A DNA stretch of 64,000 bases from Ascarosepion bandense (Eukaryota; Mollusca; Cephalopoda; Sepiida; Sepiidae): contig JBBBDQ010000443.1 in NCBI GenBank assembly GCA_037127315.1, forward strand, positions 2,359,001-2,423,000. The letters are read 5' to 3'. The translations under genes were made by a program, and so were the position numbers. Below, in pieces: positions 20,661 through 29,830 of this stretch. The notes beneath the pieces are model-generated. The model was not told where the DNA came from and made no database searches. It worked only from the letters and a program-made list of their open reading frames with translations. Each line of letters opens with the position of its first letter. Within the stretch, counting starts at the first letter, position 1.

Positions 20661-21329
20661 TTCCTTATTTCTCTTTTAGAAAGGGACAGATAATCAGAGA
20701 ATAGTGTATCAGTGACTAGCGGACAGAAAGCCATATTTAAATGGGTATCTAACCTGTCAATGTTCCTGTTTCTTTTCCTTTCTTTAAAATGACGGTGATT
20801 TTCAGGAAGCCAGCAATCACGACATCTCTACTCTTCCCCTTTCCATTCCTTCACTGTATAAACTTCAATTGGACAGGCATAAACGTCAATGGCTTCCTTC
20901 TTTCATATCCGGGAGCCTTACTGCAATGTAAGAATGATATTGATCTGTTTCCTGGCTCAAGCAATTTTAAATACGACCAGCACCAACAGTATGCGTATGT
21001 GCCTATGGATATACATTGATATCCACTGTATAAAACTCAGACTTTGTGTGTATGTTCACACAAAACCATGAAAATTAATTAAATAGATATAATGTCATTC
21101 AACTGTGTGCGTGTGCAAATATTACACAAAACTGTGACATAAAGTAAATGTGAGTTTTTAGTTATTTACACACCATGATGTGGTACAAGGTCAGTTTAAA
21201 CTGTGCGTCCAAGAACAGAATGTAGTTGATTATGAAAATGTTATAAGTTCATATAACAACCGTAGTTCTGGTTTATAATACGCACCTGGGCTAAGACTAA
21301 AAATTACCCTGTTTCCACAAACAACATCG
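20661..21329. other. Unassigned spacer
   Basis: A short frame at 20789-21019 has no recognisable domain. Nothing else is seen. Confidence 0.4.
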
Positions 21330-21617
21330 GCTTACAGCCATGGCCATATCATGTTGAATACACCAGTTCTTGCTCGATCACCAAAGTTAAGCAACATTGA
21401 GCCTGGTCAGTACTTAAATGGGTGACCACTTGGGAATACCAGGTGCTGTAAGCGTATAGTGACAGATGTGCATTGTGGTGCAGTGGATATTGGCTCAGAA
21501 AGAGAAATCGATAAGCCGAGTTTGAATTCCAGTTAAATACCCTGCATTCACTTAAGCACTGGTACCCTTGATAAAGTTATTAATCCATCCCTTCCCTCCA
21601 GTTATGGGTTAAATAAC
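21330..21617 (+). mobile_element. Composite 5S rRNA-tRNA SINE, copy 1
   Basis: The first 124 bp (21330-21453) are 5S rRNA-like from end to end: gcttacagccatggccat, aaagttaagcaacattgagcc, ggtcagtacttaaatgggtgacc and ttgggaataccaggtgctgtaagc. The A-box, intermediate element and C-box are recognisable. A linker (gtatagtgacagatgtgc) leads into the family-A tRNA head (tggtgcagtggatattgg, B-box gagtttgaattcc). The body stops after gttatgggttaaataac, as in copy 3 at 34.3 kb. Two polymerase III promoter types in series is unusual. Confidence 0.8.
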
Positions 21618-21965
21618 AAATCTTAATGAATGTTGATACTCGAAAAGAAAAAAGTATGACAAAACATATAAAAACAACAATAAATTGTTGAAAAGAAAAA
21701 GGTATTACCAGCAATAAATAAATAAAAAAAAATTTAGTTGGCAATAAAAATGACCTGCTGAGGTTGATATGCCATAAAAACAAAACAACCAACCAACAAA
21801 CGACATCACATTGGTGCCAATATTCTACTAGTCTTCTCTCTTTGATACAACAAGGAAGGTTCTGCTGCAAGGCATCCATCATTTATTTATTGCGCTCAAA
21901 GACAAAGACACAGTTGTGAGATAAAAATGTAGGCTGCCAGCCAGAAATATAGGTTTTTATCTAAA
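21618..21965. other. Unassigned spacer
   Basis: It contains attaccagcaataaa and gaggttgatatgcc blocks that weakly recall 10620-10970. No gene is seen. Confidence 0.35.
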
Positions 21966-22689
21966 TCTAAACTTATTTATAAATAGAGCTTTGTGTGTGT
22001 GTGTGTGTGTGTGTGTCCATTACCTATAGACTCCGAAATGGCTGAACGGATTTTCTTGAAAATTTACACAGTTGTACTATAAGCATCTGCGAGTGTTCTT
22101 AGCTAGATTTTGTGTCGAGGTACCCCTGATAAATATCGATAATCGATAATCAAAAAAATTGGGTTATAGAAGGAGTGGTCCGATTCTAATTAAATTTGAT
22201 ACACTCATAGACAAAGACATAAGAAACAATATTCAGAAGTTTCAAGTTTGCAGTTCTTACAATAGTGCAGAAAATCGATAATATATATATATATATATAA
22301 AAGGCAAGATGTTTGTGTGTGTGTCTGTTTATCTACCTGCATGTCTGTATTTTTTTCAGCCCTTTTATTTTAGTTTTTGCTTCGGGTTTGGCTCTAAGTA
22401 GGTATAATTGTAGTTCTTAGTCTCAGCCATGATACCATTTACTCAGAGGACTTATTTAGCCTTCAAAATTCAGTTTACGACGAAAATTTCTTATTTGATA
22501 TCGATACCAGGAAATCAAAATTTGACTTACATCCATTCATTTTGCTTTCAGTCTACGCTTTCACTTTAACTGGAAACAACTATTGCTTTTTAGTCTTTCG
22601 TGCCAACGTGCAAAGAGTCTGAGCTCCAGGACCATGGATTAGTTTTAAAACTTTCATTACACCCATGTAATGCCAGGCTATACTGCTAG
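21966..22689 (+). mobile_element. Non-autonomous Helitron-like element, copy 3, both ends intact
   Basis: It begins A|TCTAAACTTATTTATA and ends tgccaggctatactgCTAG|T, with A and T flanks and no target duplication. The 724 bp are collinear with the 730-bp copy at 9529-10258. The 3' hairpin is degraded here (cccatgtaatgccaggc). Internal TG and TA microsatellites (22002-22016, 22280-22300) occupy the same positions as in the other copies, so they belong to the element. Confidence 0.8.
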
Positions 22690-23209
22690 TCATTTATATT
22701 TCCCAGCATGTGTCATATATCTTGTCCAACTTTATAGTTGTTGTTTGAGATAATTCATTTACTGTTGTGTAGAAAAAAAACCAACCTTTCCTACACTAAT
22801 TGTTGAACATGGACTTGTCCATTTACTATGAGTAGAATGTCTGCTCATAGGAACAATTCTCACAAAGTGAGTCCAAAGTGTAGCATTTGAATTGTGTGCA
22901 TTGCCATACTGAATTATGGTAGTCTCTGTTACTATTAGGTGTACATTTTGGGGTAATTTTTTGTTTTGTTCCCCGATGGCTTTTACTCCTTCAAATCTTT
23001 TGAAAACATCCTTATTTCCGTGCAAATGTAAATGCTGAACTCAAATCGATAATTGTTTATTGACAAAACCTAACTTTTTTCAATTTTACAACCAGAAAAA
23101 TATCGAACTTCTTTTCACTGTTTATCTCAACCTATAACCACAGTTCAAAACATGTTACTTCAAGTTTTATTTAATGAATGTATCAAAACAAATGAAACGC
23201 CATCAGTGC
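22690..23209. other. Unassigned DNA with a fragment related to the 59.1-kb foldback
   Basis: 23015-23060 (gtgcaaatgtaaatgctgaactcaaatc...) matches one arm of the foldback at 59075-59290. Otherwise nothing is recognised. Confidence 0.4.
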
Positions 23210-24118
23210 AAGGGCATTAAACTGAAATGTGCTCAATATGATGGTGATCTTGTTCATCTTCATTCTAAGAACCCTAGAAGTTATGCCAGGATTCGTCATT
23301 GGAGGCCAAAATTTAAAACAATATAAGGTATGCAGATGATACAGTGCTGATAGCAGACACAGAAAGAAAACTACAAGACCTTCTACAGAAGTTATCTGAA
23401 GAGAGGGACAAGAAAAGACTACGAATAAACTGCAAGAAAACCAAATGCATGGCCATCAGCAAAAAGGGTAGCCCAAAATGCCAATTACAGGTGAGGGGCT
23501 CTAAAATCAAGCAGGTGCAGAAATTTAAATACCTAGGAAGCGTCATAACAGAAGATGGAAAGTGCAACACTGAAATCCGAAGGTGAATTGGCATGGCGAA
23601 GAAAGCATTCCAGAAGTTGAGTAAAGTATTAAGAAACAGGACAATTTCGCTAGAAACAAAGAAGAGGGTACTGGATTGCTATGTGATGTTGGTTCTTCAA
23701 TATGGCAGTGAATGTTGGACAATATCTTTGAAGATGAAGGAAAAACTTGAAAATGTGGCTCTTCAGAAGGATGCTGCGTATATAATGGACCAAGAATGTG
23801 AGCAACGATAAGGTTTTGGAAAGGATTGAAACAAAAAGGAATTTAATACTGAGCATCAGGAAGAGACAACTAAAGTTCCTGGGGCATGAAATGAGGAAGG
23901 AGGGGTTGGAGAACCTGATACTAACAGGCCAGATAGAGAGAAAAAGAGACAGAGGAAAGTAGCGGATAACATATTTGAAGGACCTAATCAACTGGATGAC
24001 GGAACAAGGGTTGCATGGTGTAACAGGAGAAGGCATGCTAATAGCCACTAGGGACAGGGAGATGTGGAAAGCCATGATTGTCTACGTCCTGAAAGGACAT
24101 GGCACATAAAAGAAGAAG
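23210..24118 (+). pseudogene. RTE-like LINE: RT catalytic core to 3' end
   Basis: The frame around 23325-23586 reads IRYADDTVLIAD, so the YADD catalytic box of the reverse transcriptase is present, preceded by ILRTLEVMPGFVIGG. It continues CKKTKCMAISKKGSP and FKYLGSVITEDGKCN to a stop at about 23584 (RR-stop). The next frame, MAKKAFQKLSKVLRN, KKRVLDCYVMLVLQYGSECW, breaks again near 23770-23811. Homology persists to the 3' terminus (tgtggaaagccatgattgtc, acgtcctgaaaggacatggc, acataaaagaagaag). The N-terminal endonuclease is missing (5' truncation). At least two inactivating lesions are present. Confidence 0.85.
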
Positions 24119-24205
24119 ATTAACTACTCAGAAGTTTGATTATAATGAGAAAACTCGTGTGAGTAAATTAGTGAATGATCATGATAATTCCTCACCTTAT
24201 ACATT

Positions 24206-24525
24206 CAGCTTATGGTCATATTGCATTGAATATACCGGTTCTCCTCCAATCATTGAAGTTAAGCAACATTGAGCTTGGCCCATACTTAGATGGGTGACCG
24301 CTTGGGAATGCCAGGTGCATTGTAGTGTAGTTGATTTCAGAGAACTGAGTTCAAATTCCTATTGAATGCCCTGCAGTCACTTACGTGCAAATACCCTTGG
24401 GAAAGGTATTAATCCATCCCTTCCCTCCAGTTATGGGTTAAATAAAAGGACAGATTAGGTTCTATAGCTTTGACTGGCAACCAGTCTACCAGAGCAGGTA
24501 GTGGCAACCTGTTGTGGGATAATTA
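24206..24525 (+). mobile_element. Composite 5S rRNA-tRNA SINE, copy 2
   Basis: 5S-like 24206-24318 (agcttatggtcatattgc, aagttaagcaacattgagc, tacttagatgggtgaccgc, ttgggaatgccaggtgc) is fused without linker to gcattgtagtgtagttgat, the family-A head. The A-box is weakened, and a deletion removes part of the D-arm region. Unlike copies 1 and 3, the body continues to ggcaacctgttgtgggataat. Confidence 0.7.
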
Positions 24526-24944
24526 AAGAAAAATGCCTACCTAAGCGCTGTTGAGCACATTCAGGACACAGTTAAAACAATAATATCACTGTTGGCCATC
24601 CACTGCATCCCTGACTGTCTTTGGAATGTCTCACCTATGTCGTGCCATCGGACCCAGTTGGAATGAGAAGAGAGAGTGAGTCTGACGACCATGTGCAACT
24701 CTCCCTCACCTAAAATCAAATAAAAGCGCAAGTCATGACTTCTGCCTAGAAGTTGTGGTCTTCCCACTTGCAAGGAACGAACATCACATTCACTTAATAC
24801 ACGTACTACTTTTATTTTTGTTATGTGTGAATTGGTATGACTCGGAAAAGATAATGAAGTGGTTTTTTTGTTATTGTTTCCACAATTTTTATTACAGAGG
24901 TTTCTTTTCTCAAACTTTCTACTACCCACAGCTCAAAAATTCAA
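24526..24944. other. Unassigned spacer
   Basis: No gene or recognised repeat. Confidence 0.4.
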
Positions 24945-25035
24945 CAGCCGTATTATTTAACCTATAGCTAGGGAGAGAAGTGGTCAATTCATGCAATTCA
25001 TAAAGGCATAAGTGCAAAGTGAATACAACAACTAT
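24945..25035 (-). mobile_element. Diverged SINE relic
   Basis: Blocks attatttaacctatagct, aaaggcataagtgcaaa and gtgaatacaac follow the order of the family-A SINE on the minus strand, without the tRNA head. Confidence 0.45.
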
Positions 25036-26313
25036 ATTGAGTGATAAAAGAAAAAAATTGAAAATAAAATTTAATAGCTTCCAAAATATAAACAAAAAGA
25101 TGTCTTTGTGAATTTTCCAAGTTTTGTATTTTTTAATATTTGAATGAAGCAAATCACTTTGCTGTTTTTAAACTGAATTTTTATGACCCAAATTTTTTTC
25201 CAACCCAAGCTCAGCCTAAAAATAAATTTAAATATAAAACTATTTTTCAAAGTTAAATATGAAGTACTTTCTTTTAGAAGTTTTTTTTTACTTATATGTT
25301 CCAACAGAATCTACAGATTTTCAACTAAACATAGATTATATTCTAAATATTATTTCAAACAATAAATCCAGTCATACCCTTGAAACTTTTGGAGAATAAA
25401 CTTTGAATATGCTTTCATTGATTCTCTTTTAATATTTCTTGTAAATCTCGTTCTTTGAATCCGTTCATATAGATCTAGCAGAATACTCCATGTCTTGTTC
25501 TACGAACATCTACGAACATTTTTTTGAATGAAAACTAGGATAAAAATAAGCATTATTTCAGCATAATTGAGTTTCCTGAATTTAATCTAACCAACCAAAA
25601 CACTTCAAGTTCCTGAGGTATTAGTTAATCTGACCAATCAAAACACTTTGGGCAACATATCAACAATAAATCATTCTTTTCCATTTTTAAGGTTGAGTTA
25701 ACCTTGTTATATTTAGAAACTAGATTACACATCATGTCAGATGTAGATGATGTAGAAAGATTTTTGTTTCAAAATTACAAGAAAAGAAAGTGTTATATTA
25801 GCTACAGTGCTTAATTTGAACACATTGTGACATTTCTATAGAAAAAAAATTCAGATTTCACCCAATTTATTTTGACATCTCAATGACGACAAATTGTCTT
25901 TAGGCTCAAACTGATTTAAAACCATTCTGAGTACCACAATCTATTCAAAATTATTTGCCTTTAAGACATTAATGTGTGTTTTAAATAAAATCAAACAAAA
26001 AAAAAATCAAAAGAATTATGAAAGGGAGAAGAAATTTCAAGTTCCACTGGTTGACCTTCAGCTTCTACCTAAATGACTAATCCATCACCCCTGGAACACA
26101 TGAATCATCTTATTTCTTGAAGAAAGAGAAAAAACAATTCTTTTTTTTTTTACTTGCATCAAGTCAAATTATGTATTTTATGTATTCCATAGATAAAAAC
26201 AGCCAAATATCTCGTAGGTGAGATGCGACAAGTCTGACATGATTGGTTCCATAAAATAAAAAACGTTTGAAACCAACAGTAAATAAATGCAAAATGATAG
26301 AATATATTATTTA

Positions 26314-26317
<4 letters not shown>
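25036..26317. other. Unassigned AT-rich DNA
   Basis: About 1.3 kb, very AT-rich. Frames of 60-77 codons are composition-driven and lack motifs. No repeat family is recognised. Confidence 0.4.

Positions 26318-26370
<53 letters not shown>
26318..26370. repeat. (TA)n(TG)n microsatellite
   Basis: About 20 TA units followed by TG repeats. Confidence 0.9.
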
Positions 26371-26372
<2 letters not shown>

Positions 26373-26580
26373 TGTGTAATATATAAAACCTAAAATTTCA
26401 TAGGAAAAAGTATCATTTCTACTGTGATTTTACTCACCCCTTTTAGTGTCTTCAGTGTCTTCATTCTTTGAATCCATACACCAGTTATTGTTTGGGTTAG
26501 GGGAGAGAGAGAGTATTATATATATAATGAAATAACCATCCGAAAATGGAAAAAAAAAAAATATATATATATATATAGGA

Positions 26581-26740
26581 AAGAATATTAAAACGTTTTG
26601 AGTTTAAAAATGTGTTTTTTTGACAGTATTTGTTTATTTCTACTATAATATTTTATATTTCAGACCATCCTCGGTCCTTTATCAGAAACAAATGATTTTA
26701 AAATTTGAATTTTTAAACTCAAAACGTTTTAATATTCTTT
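26581..26740. repeat. Perfect 32-bp inverted repeat enclosing a hammerhead-like motif
   Basis: Arms 26581-26612 and 26709-26740 (aaagaatattaaaacg... / ...cgttttaatattcttt) are perfect reverse complements with a 96-bp loop that contains the minus-strand motif at 26629-26694. The arms would extend its stem I. Flanking sequence on both sides is (TA)n mixed with a repeated block (aatgaaataaccatccg, about 26527, 26819 and 26894). Confidence 0.8.
26629..26694 (-). ncRNA. Hammerhead-like motif with mutated G8
   Basis: Minus-strand order: ATTTGTTT (26694-26687), core CTGATAA (26686-26680), stem II AG(g)ACC-loop-GGTCT, GAA, then ATATAAAATAT as palindromic stem III, T17, and AAACAAAT (26636-26629), which pairs perfectly with the first strand (8 bp) to make stem I. 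All helices form, but the core carries A at the catalytic G8 position, predicting an inactive copy. Confidence 0.5.
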
Positions 26741-26780
26741 TCTATACATATTAAGACAGTATACATGGATCATCACTATG

Positions 26781-26781
<1 letters not shown>

Positions 26782-26819
<38 letters not shown>

Positions 26820-26850
26820 GAAATAACCATCCGAAAATGGAAAATATATA

Positions 26851-26894
<44 letters not shown>

Positions 26895-26915
26895 GAAATA
26901 ACCACTCAAAAATGG

Positions 26916-26952
<37 letters not shown>
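26782..26952. repeat. Interrupted (TA)n tracts
   Basis: Three TA tracts of about 34-45 bp are separated by aatgaaataacca-ccgaaaatggaaaat units, each about 25-30 bp. Confidence 0.9.
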
Positions 26953-26955
<3 letters not shown>

Positions 26956-26976
26956 TAATTTTTTAATTTTTTAAAC

Positions 26977-27038
26977 AAGTTATTTCGCTACCCAGGTTTC
27001 TACCATGAGTGGTGTCTTCAGGCTATTTCTAATAACTT
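26977..27038 (-). ncRNA. Type-I hammerhead ribozyme-like motif, intact core
   Basis: Minus-strand order: AAGTTATT, internal loop, GC, core CTGAAGA, stem II ACCA-CTCA-TGGT, GAA, stem III ACC-TG-GGT, A17, GC, AATAACTT. Stem I is AAGTTATT/AATAACTT, whereas the plus-strand copy uses GAGTTATT/AATAACTC: both sides changed together (A-T against G-C). That supports a paired RNA helix rather than chance. Stem III (ACCTGGGT) can also pair with itself between two molecules. Confidence 0.7.
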
Positions 27039-27048
27039 ATAGTCATAA

Positions 27049-27110
27049 GAGTTATTAATAATCGCCTGAAGACACCATTCATGGTAGAAACCTGGGTAGC
27101 AAAATAACTC
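27049..27110 (+). ncRNA. Type-I hammerhead ribozyme-like motif, intact core
   Basis: Stem I GAGTTATT (27049-27056) pairs with AATAACTC (27103-27110), and an inner GC (27064-27065) pairs with GC (27099-27100). Core CTGAAGA is 27066-27072 and fits CUGANGA. Stem II is ACCA (27074-27077)/TGGT (27082-27085) with loop TTCA. GAA is 27087-27089 and stem III is ACC/GGT with a 2-nt loop (27090-27097). Predicted cleavage is 3' of A27098. The motif satisfies every core position. The weak stem III resembles hammerheads of Penelope-like elements, which may act as dimers. Confidence 0.75.
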
Positions 27111-27239
27111 GTTTAAAAATGGAAAATATTAAAAAGTTCTACAATATAATTGTATCGAACACTTTTTAATACAAATGTGTACTGGTCTAACCCTATTATG
27201 ACAAACATTTATATAGAAGATCAAACTAAAAACTTTGCA

Positions 27240-27465
27240 GAAACAATAATATTTTTGGCTACTTGGTCCCATCATTTTAATGTTGAAATATCCAGATGTA
27301 ACTGTAAATTCTATTTTAACTTCTTTGAAACTCTCTTTTGATTTCCTGCTTCCTTGCCCTCTAGTCTTTTATTGTCCTTTCTCACTCAACTCTCTTTCAC
27401 TTCCAGTAATTGTTTGCCTGGCATTAATGGCATTATTACCTTGCTCGGGGTGAAATGATTAAAAA
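27240..27465 (+). mobile_element. LINE 3' end (family L)
   Basis: FLATWSHHFNVEISRCNCKFY-like coding and the tail (ccagtaattgtttgcctggc, ttaccttgctcggggtgaaatg, A run) match 28100-28515. It is 5'-truncated within the RT C-terminus, next to the palindromic module. Confidence 0.65.
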
Positions 27466-27514
27466 ACCTTGATAGGAACAAAAACAGTAACTTACCTTTA
27501 AAAATTTTTTTGTT

Positions 27515-27629
27515 CTTTTTTTATAAGCATAGCAAGGCATTTTACTGCAAGGAGTTACATAGGAAGAAAGTAATAGGAAAAAGTGGCAAGTTATAGGGGG
27601 TGTCAGGAAGCGGGTAAGAGAAGGATGAG
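27515..27629 (-). mobile_element. LINE tail fragment, inverted relative to the next copy
   Basis: T run, gcaaggcattttactgcaag, ggagttacataggaagaaa and gggggtgtcaggaagcgggt. These are the subtype-a tail and the start of its 3' UTR on the minus strand, directly abutting a plus-strand RT copy at about 27630. Confidence 0.55.
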
Positions 27630-28512
27630 AAATGGAATGACTATATCGAATCCATTGCCAAATCTGCTGCTATGAAAGTCGGCTCTCTGTGCAGGGCCCG
27701 GAAGTTTTTCCCACCTGAATCTATTCTGCACATATACAAATCTACCATCCACCCGTGTATTGAATATTGCTGCCATATCTGGTCGGGTGCCCCTGCTGCT
27801 CTCCTTGGGCTTCTTGACAAAATACAAAGGAGGATCTGTAACGTGGTTGATACTGACTTGGCAAACTGGCTGCAACCACTCTCTCACAGGCGTGATGTGG
27901 CTTCCCTGTGCCTCTTCTACAAGTACTTTCATGGCTTCTGCTCCGATGAGCTTAGATCACTGGTGCCGCCTAAGCACAAATTTACACGAGATACTAGATT
28001 AGCAACTAGGTCCCACCCTTTTACAGTTAAACAAATAAGATGTAACTGTAAATTCTACTCCAACAGCTTCTTTTCTCGCGCTTCCCGCCTGTGGCTACTT
28101 GATCCCATCATTTTAATGTTGAAATATCCAGATGTAACTGTAAATTCTATTGTAACTTCTTTGAAACTCTCTTCTGATTTCCGGCTTCCTTGCCCTCTAG
28201 TCTTCCACAAGTCTGCTTTCCCGACAGCTACAATCTCCAGGTGTTTAAATGTAGGGTCAATAGACACCTCCTATCACACTAACTCCCAATTATTCTCAGA
28301 ACACTCTCATTTACCCAATCCTCATTCTCGGTATCCTTACCCGCCTATCACCCACCCTCTGACATTTCCTATATTTAACCATTCTCGGTATCCCTACCCG
28401 CCTATCACCCACCCTCTGACATTTCCTATATTTAATCATCCTTTCTCCACTCTATGTAGCCCCCTGCACAGTAGTGGCAGTGACATGCCTTGTTCGGGGT
28501 GAAACGCTTATA
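27630..28512 (+). pseudogene. CR1/Jockey-like LINE: longest RT C-terminal frame plus 3' tail
   Basis: An open frame of 276 codons (27672-28502; reading can start at about 27630) begins WNDYIESIAKS and includes RARKFFPPESILHIYKST, EYCCHIWSGAPAALL and DKIQRRICNVVDTDLANW, then PLSHRRDVASLCLFYKYFHG. It ends with the Pro-rich C-terminus and tail (agccccctgcacagtagtgg, cttgttcggggtgaaacg, A-rich). The RT palm with YxDD is absent (5' truncation), so it cannot be autonomous. The C-terminus carries a 60-bp in-frame tandem duplication (28324-28440; SRYPYPPITHPLTFPIFNH twice). It is the least damaged family-L copy and the reference for the others. Confidence 0.85.
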
Positions 28513-28529
28513 AAAAAAACAAAAAAAAA

Positions 28530-28930
28530 CTGATGAGAGTGGAGTGGAGCATGAGAGAGAGAGGTTAGTGAGATAGGAGATGACTATTGACTTTACATTT
28601 AAATTCATAGAGATTGTAGCTGTCAGGGAAGCAAGTAAACGGAAAGGAATTCCACAGGTGGGAAGTGCAAGAAAAGAAGCTGCTGGAGTAGAATTTGTGT
28701 TTACATTTGTTTTCACAGTAAAAGGGTGGGACCAGTTGCTAATCTTGTGGTTTAAGTAAATTCATATATAGGAGAGCACCAGTGAACTAAGTTCATTGGA
28801 GCAGAAGTCGTGAAAGTATTTGTGGAAGAGACACAGGGAAGCCACATTGCGCTGGTGAGAAAGTGATTGTTTCTGAGCTGCCAATTCGGGATCGATCATA
28901 TTACAGTAGATAAGAATGAAATGAAAGAAT
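28530..28930 (-). mobile_element. LINE family L relic, convergent with the preceding copy
   Basis: Minus-strand RT C-terminus remnants match 2750-3030 and 33560-33900 (ttacatttaaattcatagagattgtag, aggtgggaagtgcaagaaaag, acacagggaagccacattgc). It lacks its own tail, as if joined 3' to 3' with the copy at 27630-28512. Confidence 0.6.
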
Positions 28931-29655
28931 CAGTTGTGTTGTTAATAAAAATCTTGAATCAGAACACTTTAAACCAAAGACGTGCAATTTTGGTGACAGT
29001 TGCCAAATCTTACCAAGTGTAAATAAATTAAAAGGTATTCATTGGTGGGGGATAAATTGATTATAAAAAAAATGACAGAAGGAAAACAAAACAAAACAAA
29101 AATAAAAGATAGTAGAAGCAGAAGGATTTAGTTTTGCATGGTTTAAACTTGAATAAATAATTCTTGACCCGTGATATTTGTTTTCACTACTTTTTGTTAA
29201 TTACCCCCCCCACTAAAATAAAACGATTTAACCAGCTCAAGTGACTTTTCTTTTAACAAAAATGTTTTTTGTTTTAATCCACTTCAATTATCAGAGCATT
29301 AAAATAGGAGTAGAATGCTCTAGTTTTCAGATTATAATACTGATTAAAGATTTATAACATATGGGTACTAAAGATTTTACAAGGATTTGACTATCAAAAA
29401 ATAGAAGGTATTTTACTAGTAAGATTTCACTGTTCAGAATCTGAGATTTTCTGTACTCTCAGCTAACACTTTTACTTGGATGTTCCTTGCCTTGAATTTT
29501 ATTTGATGTCAAGTTTATTCAATACCTCAAGTAAAACTCATATGTATGATACATTACTAAAGATGCGAGAAAAATGGTCAGCTCCGACTGCTGCTCTTGG
29601 AAATATGTGACTCTTTCTGTCATGTTTCATTTTTATAAAAGTCAGAGTAGACCAA
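28931..29655. other. Unassigned AT-rich DNA
   Basis: No gene or recognised repeat. Confidence 0.4.
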
Positions 29656-29830
29656 AAATAAAGTATTGCTGCCATATCTGAAATGGAGCTAACCAATCTT
29701 CACTTTTAGGTCTTAATAGAGTCCTTCTGCTATGCTTCATTTTTACAAGAGTTAGATGATATCAAAAATGTAGTATTGCTGTGCTATATCTGGCATAATG
29801 CTAGAGTAACAAGCTATTTTTTACACCTTT
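29656..29830 (+). pseudogene. Two short LINE RT relics
   Basis: KYCCHI-stop-NGANQSSLLGL (about 29663-29725) corresponds to EYCCHIWSGAPAALLGL of family L. A second, weaker copy (about 29775-29820) suggests a local duplication of about 110 bp. Confidence 0.45.

Larger units (their letters stand above)
26969..27119. repeat. Near-perfect palindrome of two head-to-head hammerhead motifs
   Basis: Arms of about 73 bp (26969-27041 and 27045-27119) contain the two 62-nt ribozyme-like units on opposite strands, separated by only 10 bp. Differences between arms are few, and some preserve base pairing inside each unit. The left edge is a (TA)n tract and the right edge leads into the 27136-27205 segment shared with 13543-13620. 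Confidence 0.85.

Noticed and set aside
21330..21453. Functional 5S rRNA gene
   Set aside because: Many substitutions relative to the conserved animal 5S pattern, direct fusion to a SINE, and dispersed copies in both orientations indicate a retroposon.
26778..26966. Tyr-Ile repeat protein
   Set aside because: Direct translation of (TA)n microsatellites, as also at 12820-13080.
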